From Chloroflexota bacterium (lineage in GTDB: Bacteria > Chloroflexota > Anaerolineae > Anaerolineales > UBA11579), in NCBI GenBank assembly GCA_018662365.1, contig JABJGH010000033.1, positions 62,001-126,000 on the forward strand: 64,000 nucleotides of DNA, in the 5' to 3' direction. Position 1 is the first letter of the stretch. The number at the start of each line of letters is the position of its first letter. Shown in pieces: positions 8,889 through 16,287 of this stretch. A model generated the notes under the pieces. It made no database searches and was not told the origin of the DNA. It saw only the letters and a list, made by a program, of their open reading frames with translations. A program made the translations under genes and the position numbers.

Positions 8889-9872
8889 CTATTGACTCAA
8901 AGTGGCGATCAAGCTGATCAAAAGCAAACCCGCCATCACCCATACCAAACCTCGTTCGATCGATGAGGATAAGACATCTCCAAAAGAAGGTGGTGGCAGT
9001 GGGGATCTAGGGCTGGTTTCCATATTCCAATCCCCAATTAACGCATCTTTAAAAGCCAGCACAGAATCCGGCCGTTGGTCCGGATGCAAACTCATTCCCC
9101 ATTCCACAGCTCGTTCGGTACGTGGGCTAAGATTGGAGTTTAGCTCGCTCATATGGATCAAATCTTCAGGATGTAAAAACCGTTCTCTGGCTTCCAGAGG
9201 AGGATGATTAGTGAGCAAATGATAGAGTGTGGTGCCAAAGGCATAGATATCAGACCTCACATCCGTTCGCCCAGAATCTCCCCCATATTGCTCAATTGGC
9301 GTATACAAAGCGGTACCCCTTCCTTGCACAATCGTGATCGTAGCATCGTCCGTCGCCATGATCTTCACCAACCCGAAATCAACCAGTTTCAGAACCCCAT
9401 TAGGGGTTAATTTCAAATTGCCTGGTTTGATATCGCGATGCAATATCGGCGGATCTTGGCTGTGTAAATAGATTACCGCATCTGCCAGTTGGCGTGCCCA
9501 GTCCATCACTTCGCGTTCATCTAAAAACTCACCTCGCTGACGAGATTCGATCATCACCGTCCTGAGGTCTTTCCCCGGAACGAAATCCATCACTAAAAAA
9601 TCAGATTGTTCTTCGGAAAAAATATCGGATACTTTTGGTAAATTAGGATGGTCTAAACGAGCCAAGACATTGGCCTCGTTTTGAAATTGTTCGCGGGTCT
9701 GGTTAAGCGTTTCTTGGGGTAAGGAAGGGTCTAAACGTATTTCTTTAACTGCACAAAGTCGACCTTCAAGGCGGAGATCCTCAGCTTGGAAAATATTACC
9801 CATTCCCCCCTGATTTATGAACCGAATGATCTTATATCGGTCTTTGAGAATAGCTCCAGACTTTAAAACCAT
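8889..9872 (-). CDS. Membrane-anchored serine/threonine protein kinase
   Basis: A 327-residue Hanks-type kinase that phosphorylates Ser/Thr in partner proteins. The glycine loop is NQGGMGNIF (about residue 20) and the catalytic Lys lies in CAVKEI. The catalytic loop is HRDIKPGNLKL (about 146), the DFG motif is DFGLVK and the activation segment is GTALYTPIEQY. One C-terminal transmembrane helix (about 306-325) anchors the kinase domain in the cytoplasm. There is no extracellular PASTA or other sensor domain. GAGGAG precedes the ATG. The gene is divergent from the FHA protein gene 110 bases away, which suggests that the two work together. It is convergent with the GH3-like gene (6-base gap). 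Confidence 0.93.
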   Translation of the reverse strand: MVLKSGAILKDRYKIIRFINQGGMGNIFQAEDLRLEGRLCAVKEIRLDPSLPQETLNQTREQFQNEANVLARLDHPNLPKVSDIFSEEQSDFLVMDFVPGKDLRTVMIESRQRGEFLDEREVMDWARQLADAVIYLHSQDPPILHRDIKPGNLKLTPNGVLKLVDFGLVKIMATDDATITIVQGRGTALYTPIEQYGGDSGRTDVRSDIYAFGTTLYHLLTNHPPLEARERFLHPEDLIHMSELNSNLSPRTERAVEWGMSLHPDQRPDSVLAFKDALIGDWNMETSPRSPLPPPSFGDVLSSSIERGLVWVMAGLLLISLIATLSQ

Positions 9873-9982
9873 AAAGCAAAAAATCTCCTCTTCCTAGGCC
9901 TGCAATACCCGAATTTTTGGCGTAAATTCACTTTTGGTTTGCAGTGTTGCTTCTTTCTGGTATTATACACTAAGGAGATGTC

Positions 9983-10648
9983 ATGCAGCAAAACCATGAG
10001 GAACTATCGGTATTGATCGCACAAACAGGTCCGTTAGAGGGACAACAATGGACCATCCATGACAACCTCATCATAGGCCGAGATCCCCAACTTGAAATCG
10101 CAATTGTAACCCCCGACAAACAGGTTTCGCGCCATCATGCGAAGTTGACCTTAGTCGAAGAGGGTATTTTGCTAGAAGACATGGGGAGCAAAAACGGCAC
10201 ACATCTCAATGGGGAATTGATAACCGAACCCACCCTGCTCAAAGATGGCGATACTATGCAGATCGCCATGGCGCAACAGTTTGTATTCTTAAGTTCCGAT
10301 TCAACTGTTCCCCTACAATCAGGCCAAATTTCCCCCATCTACCCTAAAAAAACCAGATTGAGTATCGATCAACGTGCGCGGCGAGTTTGGATTTTAGATA
10401 AAGAAGTGGAACCTCCATTGTCAGTAGCCCAATATGCTATGTTGGAACTATTACATTCAAATAATGGCGAAGTAGTTTCACGCCGCACCCTGATCGAAAC
10501 CATTTGGGGTGAGGAAAATTCTTACGAAGTTTCTAACCAAGCCTTAGACGCGCTGGTAAGACGATTGCGAGATCGACTTTCTGAGATTGATCCCTATGAA
10601 TTCATTATTACCGTGCGTGGGCATGGCTTGAGGTTGGATAATCCGTAA
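9983..10648 (+). CDS. FHA domain fused to winged-helix DNA-binding domain
   Basis: A 221-residue cytoplasmic protein. Residues about 8-105 form an FHA phosphothreonine-binding domain with the conserved IIGRDP, SRHHAKL and DMGSKNGTHLNG motifs. Residues about 125-221 form an OmpR-type winged helix (SVAQYAMLELL, VVSRRTLIETIWG, ALVRRLRDRL, TVRGHGLRL). The natural reading is a transcription factor that binds DNA when docked to, or released from, a phosphothreonine protein. The divergent neighbour is a Ser/Thr kinase, a likely source of that phosphate. An AAGGAG site and a TATTAT -10 precede the start. Confidence 0.93.
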   Translation: MQQNHEELSVLIAQTGPLEGQQWTIHDNLIIGRDPQLEIAIVTPDKQVSRHHAKLTLVEEGILLEDMGSKNGTHLNGELITEPTLLKDGDTMQIAMAQQFVFLSSDSTVPLQSGQISPIYPKKTRLSIDQRARRVWILDKEVEPPLSVAQYAMLELLHSNNGEVVSRRTLIETIWGEENSYEVSNQALDALVRRLRDRLSEIDPYEFIITVRGHGLRLDNP

Positions 10649-10696
10649 ATGTTTTTGGGGCTATGTTTTATCAAAAATTTGATGGGAGGATATACT

Positions 10697-11551
10697 ATGA
10701 AACTAAGAAAATTTCCCTTATTGTTCTGTTTGGTGTCTTTACTTTATGCCTGTTCTCCTGCACAGGCTCCCACCCCGTCACCGACGCCATTCCCACTGAT
10801 CTCGACACCCAATCTGATATCCCCAAGTGTGGCGGTTGAAACACAATCTCCGGGTGCAATTGAGGATTCTTCTGAAACAGAGAATTCCATCCCCAATGAA
10901 ATTATTAAAGAATACTCATTCTTATCAATACCAAAAATAATTAAACACCTGTTGAATCAGAAATTTTCGTTTATAGTCAATAAAATTGAAACATATAAAC
11001 AACATATCACAATTCAAAATATCTATTACCTTGGTTTACTTATTTTTGCCTTATATACTGCAATTAGAGCAAAAAAACATTTGAAAATAATTGAAGATCA
11101 GGAGAGGGTAAACGGCATTAATAATATATTCGAAAAATTTAATGCTGTTTCAGAAAGGGATAGTAGAAGGTGGGTTTACCATAATTGTGAAAATCTAATG
11201 ATATTAATAATTGAGGAAGATCCAGAAGAGCCATTAAAAAACCTTAATTTAATAGAAAATCTTTGTAACTCATTAGATTTAACATCTTCATTTATCCTTA
11301 AAGATTTAATACATAAAGAAGATGCAATTGAAATTTATGGTGATTCAATAATTAGATGTTGGGTGGTGTTAGGAAATTGGATAATGAAACAACGAGAGAA
11401 AAGAGGACAAAAAAGAAGTTTATGGATGAACATAGAAAGATTAGCCAATGAAATCATTGAACACGACAACTATAGTGATTGGAAAAAAGAAGGCGTAAAA
11501 ATTTATACATTAACCGACACAATTACATTCGAATATAAATTTTATAAATAA
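10697..11551 (+). CDS. Putative lipoprotein with DUF4760-like cytoplasmic region
   Basis: The start chosen is the ATG at 10697, preceded by GGGAGGA; a longer frame opens at 10649 without a ribosome-binding site. The 284-residue product starts with a lipoprotein signal (LLFCLVSLLYAC) and a Pro/Thr/Ser-rich linker. After this comes a second hydrophobic helix (IYYLGLLIFALYTAI, about residues 115-130) and a helical domain that resembles DUF4760. The 5' part has the base composition of its neighbours, while the rest is clearly AT-rich, so the gene may be a chimera. The function is unknown. It may belong to the FHA gene's transcript, which ends just before it. Confidence 0.7.
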   Translation: MKLRKFPLLFCLVSLLYACSPAQAPTPSPTPFPLISTPNLISPSVAVETQSPGAIEDSSETENSIPNEIIKEYSFLSIPKIIKHLLNQKFSFIVNKIETYKQHITIQNIYYLGLLIFALYTAIRAKKHLKIIEDQERVNGINNIFEKFNAVSERDSRRWVYHNCENLMILIIEEDPEEPLKNLNLIENLCNSLDLTSSFILKDLIHKEDAIEIYGDSIIRCWVVLGNWIMKQREKRGQKRSLWMNIERLANEIIEHDNYSDWKKEGVKIYTLTDTITFEYKFYK

Positions 11552-11552
11552 T

Positions 11553-11580
11553 AAAAGGGCAGTCGATTGGCTGCCCTTTT
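11553..11580. terminator. Bidirectional intrinsic terminator
   Basis: A perfect 10-bp stem AAAAGGGCAG/CTGCCCTTTT with an 8-base loop lies between convergent genes. It provides a T run in both directions. Confidence 0.92.
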
Positions 11581-11591
11581 TATTATTAAAT

Positions 11592-12974
11592 TTATTCTGG
11601 TTTTTCTAAATTCTTTTGCATCGAAATTCGAATGGACTCTCGATATACAGCCCGGACATTTTCCAACAATTCTTCCTGCCCTTCTGCAGATTCAAGCTGC
11701 ATCATCAAACCCGTAATTCCTTCCACGAACTCAGTAGTAATCTCTTCTGCCCTTTCTTCAAATAGCTTTTTGCGTCCCTCTTCATCTGCCTCGATCAGCG
11801 TTTGGATCAATTCAACATTGGCATTTTGGCCCGCTGACGCAGCTTGAGCTTGCTCGCTTGCTTCAGTGAGTGCATCCACAACCAATTGAAGTTTCCCTTC
11901 TCTCTCGGCATCTTTTTCTTCTTTGGCTTTTGCAATTTCTTGGTTCAATACCTGCACGAAAAACTCATCTATCGCTCGCAGGTTTTGCAGGGTGGTTTCT
12001 TTAATATTATCAACGGACAATAATCGACCCAGGTTTTCCTGAGCCGCATTAATTCTCGCTTCGATCTCTTTCTCAATTTGCTCGGAAAGCTCAAGAAGTT
12101 TGGTACGCAAATCGGTTAACCTTTGTTCTTCATCCCCCTCGGCGGCTTCAATCTTGTTACTCAAGAGTTGGAAAAACTCATAATCCATCCCCCCTCTGGT
12201 CATGCCCACATAGGCTTCTACTCTTACGTCATTGGGTGCTTCAATGATCAAGTCTAATAATTTTTCACGAGTGACTTCATCGCCAAGATCTTGCAGGGTT
12301 TTTCCAGCAATTTCCATTTCCGCAGAACGTTCTTGCAGCTCTTTCCCAAAAGTAGTGATCGGCAATAGTTTTTGTTGCAATTCCCCTAATTGACGGGCAA
12401 AGTTTTCATCCCCTCTGCTCACACTCGCCTCGATCAGTTGATTCATCAAATTAAAGAATTCGGAATCAATATTTTCATCTTCTACTTTTGCCAGAGCTTC
12501 GAGTGCTTTATCATCTTCCATTTCAGCCAGTTTTTGGATCAAATTGACCTTATTTTGCTGTGCGTCTATCATCTCTTTAGTGATGCCTTCTTCTAAGAGA
12601 ATCCGTTCCACCAGACCCTTTAAAGTAAACGTTGCCTGAGGGCTAAACAAATAACCTTTGCGTTGCTCCGGGGCCAAATTATCCACCACTTGTGTGGTTA
12701 ATCTGCCTAATACCTTTTCTTGCTCAGGCATCGGCAGCATCAGCTCTGCAGGCACGAAGGTTAGCAGCAATTCCTTCTCCGGGTCATGATAAACCAAGGG
12801 AGTGGAAAGGTTACCGTGATAGCCACAATGGGGGCATTCTGCGATATTAATATTGCCAGAAAGCAGCCGTTGTTTTGCGGCAGGTTCTACCCCGACATCA
12901 AATAGTTGCTCGATTTCTGCAACGATCGGTTGTCGACATTGTGGACAATTCATTTGTGTTTTTTTGACTGCCAT
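11592..12974 (-). CDS. CpXC-domain protein with long coiled-coil region
   Basis: A 460-residue protein that starts with a CpXC domain: CPQCRQP (about residue 9) and CPHCGYHG (about 48) form a predicted zinc-binding pair, and FVPAELML follows. The rest (about 110-455) is strongly helical, rich in Glu/Lys/Gln and probably coiled coil (for example EKEIEARINAAQENLGRLL). It has no signal peptide or membrane helix. CpXC proteins are common in Chloroflexota and have no established function. The gene shares a terminator with the convergent lipoprotein gene. Confidence 0.82.
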   Translation of the reverse strand: MAVKKTQMNCPQCRQPIVAEIEQLFDVGVEPAAKQRLLSGNINIAECPHCGYHGNLSTPLVYHDPEKELLLTFVPAELMLPMPEQEKVLGRLTTQVVDNLAPEQRKGYLFSPQATFTLKGLVERILLEEGITKEMIDAQQNKVNLIQKLAEMEDDKALEALAKVEDENIDSEFFNLMNQLIEASVSRGDENFARQLGELQQKLLPITTFGKELQERSAEMEIAGKTLQDLGDEVTREKLLDLIIEAPNDVRVEAYVGMTRGGMDYEFFQLLSNKIEAAEGDEEQRLTDLRTKLLELSEQIEKEIEARINAAQENLGRLLSVDNIKETTLQNLRAIDEFFVQVLNQEIAKAKEEKDAEREGKLQLVVDALTEASEQAQAASAGQNANVELIQTLIEADEEGRKKLFEERAEEITTEFVEGITGLMMQLESAEGQEELLENVRAVYRESIRISMQKNLEKPE

Positions 12975-13083
12975 TTATAGCCTCTTATTATTATTTGCCC
13001 CTGAATAATGGGCAATATTTTCGTTTATCGGTCATTTTTAAACCGGATTACTATACCATAATTAGATACTTACTTGGAGAGAC

Positions 13084-14658
13084 TCATCCTGTTTCAGGGC
13101 GTGGTAAAGAGAAACAAATTCGCGCCCCACTTTTGTTTTTCGGGTCAGCCCAAATCGTCCCGTTATGTGCCTCAATTACCGCCCGTGCCAAATAAAGACC
13201 TAGCCCCGCACCCGCTGTTTTTCTTTGAGCGTCCTCAGATCGGTAAAATCGGTCAAAGATATGGGGGATTTCCCCTAAAGCAATTCCAGGGCCCTCATCT
13301 CGCACACAAATAATGATTTGATCTGGTTTAACCTCCCCGCTTAGCACGACCTCCCCTCCATGATGGGAATACTTGATCGCGTTCGAGAGCAGGTTATATA
13401 ACACCTGAGAAATTCGAGCTTCATCTCCCATCACCAATGGGAAATTATCCGGAAATTCCACTTTGATCTGATGTTTTTCTGTTTGTGTTTGGAATCTTTC
13501 TGCAAGACGGACAGATAATGTATGCAATGAAAGATCAGTAAATTTGATTGGTAAAACGCCTGCCTCAAGCCTGGTGGCATCCAGCAGGTTATCAATCAGC
13601 TCAGCCAAACGATCTGCTTCATCTTCGATCACGCCCAAACTATCAGCAATAACATCCCGATGCCAATCCGCATCATCCCTTCGAAGGGTACTCACATATC
13701 CTTTTATCAGTGCCACGGGAGTTTTTAATTCATGGCTCACCACTGAAATAAAGGTACTCTTGATTTCCTCAGCCTCACGAAAATGGGAAATATCTCTGGC
13801 GGAAGCGATGATGTTAATTAATCTTCCTTCTAAAGATAATAAGGGGGCGTAAGTCACGCCAACCGGAACCGAAGATTGATCTGAACAGATCAGATCTCCC
13901 TCCACATATAAGGTAGCTTGTGGAGACAAAGGCCACCCACCCGCTTCCGCATCATCCAAAGAATTCCCATGTTCGATTTTTGTGAACCGGATCACTTCAT
14001 TATGATTACAGTTTAATATTTCTTCGATGGACTGACCATAGAGACGAGCGAATGCAGGATTGACTCTCTCGATCACATGGTCTGGCGTCATGATCAGGAT
14101 GCCGTCTGCTACAGAATCAAGCATCGCATCCATTCGTTGTTTTTCTTGGGAGATTTCTGTATATAATTTCGCATTTTGCACAGCGATCGCCGCTTGATCT
14201 GCAAAACTTTGTAAGAGTTGGGTATCGTTCTTCGTAAAAGCACCCTGCTGAGCACGAAAAATAAAAATCACACCAATCACCTGATTATGTGCGATCAAGG
14301 GCAAACCTACGCCGGAGAGTAAACCCAGGGAAGCTCTTCGGGCAATTCTTTGCAATAATTGGTTGATCTGAGGAATTTCAAACCGAGCCGGGTCTTCATT
14401 GTCTGGTACTTCAGCTAACACGGGATCCAGATATTCTAATAATTTTGAAGAGAGGCCGTGAGAGGCAACTACTTTCCATCCCCCATCTTCCCCCCGTAAA
14501 ATGATCAACCCTGCCTGCCCAAACAGCATATCTGCAGATAGCTGCAAAATCCGTTTGAGCAGCTTATCAAGATCAAGCTCTTGTGTGATCGCACGGGCAA
14601 TTTCTAAAAGGAAATCGCGCTGGCGAACTCTATAGTCTGGCAACATGGGTAGATGCAC
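13084..14658 (-). CDS. GAF-PAS sensor histidine kinase
   Basis: A 524-residue soluble two-component kinase. Domains in order: a GAF domain (about residues 10-165), a PAS domain (about 175-290), HisKA with the phospho-acceptor in FISVVSHELKTPVALI (about 304) and a HATPase with N box LYNLLSNAIKYS, G1 DEGPGIAL and G2 GAGLGLYLA. No transmembrane segment is seen, so the signal is cytoplasmic. The GTG at 14658 is preferred over the ATG at 14646, because AAGGA lies at the right distance only from the GTG. No response regulator is adjacent, so it is an orphan kinase. Confidence 0.93.
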   Translation of the reverse strand: MHLPMLPDYRVRQRDFLLEIARAITQELDLDKLLKRILQLSADMLFGQAGLIILRGEDGGWKVVASHGLSSKLLEYLDPVLAEVPDNEDPARFEIPQINQLLQRIARRASLGLLSGVGLPLIAHNQVIGVIFIFRAQQGAFTKNDTQLLQSFADQAAIAVQNAKLYTEISQEKQRMDAMLDSVADGILIMTPDHVIERVNPAFARLYGQSIEEILNCNHNEVIRFTKIEHGNSLDDAEAGGWPLSPQATLYVEGDLICSDQSSVPVGVTYAPLLSLEGRLINIIASARDISHFREAEEIKSTFISVVSHELKTPVALIKGYVSTLRRDDADWHRDVIADSLGVIEDEADRLAELIDNLLDATRLEAGVLPIKFTDLSLHTLSVRLAERFQTQTEKHQIKVEFPDNFPLVMGDEARISQVLYNLLSNAIKYSHHGGEVVLSGEVKPDQIIICVRDEGPGIALGEIPHIFDRFYRSEDAQRKTAGAGLGLYLARAVIEAHNGTIWADPKNKSGARICFSLPRPETG

Positions 14659-14733
14659 TTTTTTTCCTTAACTTACTTAGTTTTTTACTTCTTTAAGCGG
14701 ATTAATTCCGCCCCTTTCGAATTCATCTTATTA

Positions 14734-16065
14734 TTAGTTGATTGGCACATTTTTGGCGATGATCTCCAAAGCACTCTGGATCACATCCAAGGGCGTATCC
14801 AACATACCCCGGAATCGGATCGATCGATTGCCAGATTTTAGGGCGATTAAACCATTTTTATACATTTCATCGATCATCAAATTTCTTTTTTCTCGATCTG
14901 GCAGGTCGTATGCAATCATCAAACCTTTACCGCGCACATTCGAGATCATCCCTTTCGATTCGTCGGCAATATTCTCTAACCCTTCGATCATACTCTTGCC
15001 TACCTCAGTTGTATGGGCAAGCAATTTCTTCTCTTCAATGATCTCAAGAAATCTGGTCGCACGAACCATATCTACCAAATTTCCACCCCAGGTGGAATTA
15101 ATTCGGCTTGATTCTTCAAAAACATGGCCTGTCACTTCTTCAACCCGTTTGTTTGCGAAAAAGCCGCATACCTGTGATTTTTTCCCGAAGGAGATGATGT
15201 CTGGTCGGGTGTCCGTGTGTTCGATTGACCACATTTTCCCAGTGAGCCCCATCCCACTCTGAATTTCATCTAGAATGAAGAGGAATTCATGCTTGTCCGC
15301 CAATTTTCGAATTTCAGCGAAAAATTCTGGCCTAAAGTGGTTGTCGCCGCCTTCTCCCTGAATGGGTTCGATGATCAACGCAGCGATCTGACCTTTATAT
15401 TGTTGAACAGCATCTTCGATCTGCTGCAAGGCCATTTCTTCAACCTTTTTTGTTTCTTCGATGATCTCATCAGTCAGGGGATAGCTCAATTTGGGGTTTA
15501 CGATCCTGGGCCAATCAAATTTCGGGAAATACATATATTTTCTTGGATCATCCGTGTTCGTCAGGGAGAGTGTATAGCCTGATCGACCATGAAATGCTTC
15601 CTTGAAATGAATGATCTTTCCACCAAAACCGTCAATTAAATATTCGTCCCCAGCCTTAATACGCTCAAAATTCTTGCGCACTTTCCAATCAAAGGCCGCT
15701 TTTAAGGCATTTTCTACGGCCAAAGCCCCACCACTTACCAAAAAGAGGTTAGGCATATCATCGGGCATAGCAACGCGCCCAAAAGTTTCAACAAACTTTG
15801 CCATGAAAGTGGTATAAAAATCAGAACTAGAGGGTTTGCTGATCGCCGCCAGGGTTAATTTTTCTAAAAATGCAGGATCGTGCATCATTTCATGATTATG
15901 ACCCACTGGTTGACTAGCAAAATAACTAAAGAAATCTATATAATCTCGTCCAGTTATTTGGTCGCGTAAATAAGCACCTTTTGAATGTACCAGGTCTACG
16001 ACCAGCTCGACGCCGTCGGCTAAGATATGTTTATCAAGGGATTTATGTACTTCATTTGCTTGCAT
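14734..16065 (-). CDS. lat: L-lysine 6-transaminase
   Basis: A 443-residue PLP-dependent class III aminotransferase. The closest recognised family is L-lysine epsilon-aminotransferase, which transfers the 6-amino group of lysine to 2-oxoglutarate to give 2-aminoadipate 6-semialdehyde. Supporting sequence: FFSYFASQPVGHNH, SGGALAVENALKAA, the HFKEAFHGRSGYTLSLTN segment, EPIQGEGGD, ILDEIQSG and the Schiff-base lysine region ISFGKKSQVCG (about 300). The ATG is preceded by GGAG. No lysine-degradation partner such as a semialdehyde dehydrogenase is adjacent, so the pathway (lysine catabolism or a specialised product) is not shown by context. Confidence 0.87.
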   Translation of the reverse strand: MQANEVHKSLDKHILADGVELVVDLVHSKGAYLRDQITGRDYIDFFSYFASQPVGHNHEMMHDPAFLEKLTLAAISKPSSSDFYTTFMAKFVETFGRVAMPDDMPNLFLVSGGALAVENALKAAFDWKVRKNFERIKAGDEYLIDGFGGKIIHFKEAFHGRSGYTLSLTNTDDPRKYMYFPKFDWPRIVNPKLSYPLTDEIIEETKKVEEMALQQIEDAVQQYKGQIAALIIEPIQGEGGDNHFRPEFFAEIRKLADKHEFLFILDEIQSGMGLTGKMWSIEHTDTRPDIISFGKKSQVCGFFANKRVEEVTGHVFEESSRINSTWGGNLVDMVRATRFLEIIEEKKLLAHTTEVGKSMIEGLENIADESKGMISNVRGKGLMIAYDLPDREKRNLMIDEMYKNGLIALKSGNRSIRFRGMLDTPLDVIQSALEIIAKNVPIN

Positions 16066-16287
16066 GCTTAAAACTCCGATTATTAAGGTTATTTTATCAA
16101 TTTATCGATCAAACTTTACGAAAAACCAGTGAAAAGTAGGCTTTCATATAAAAAACTAACAAACACAAAATTATATCACCTGGGATTATTTTTCATGGTC
16201 TTTTAAATACTATTTATTAGCCCGTTTAATCTATTTGCTTTATTTTTCACTCACAAATAAACTGCGCGGTATAATCAAAATCACCCT

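Noticed and set aside
14738-15262. 174-codon forward frame opposite the lysine aminotransferase
   Set aside because: The opposite strand encodes a full conserved enzyme; no ribosome-binding site or family match here.
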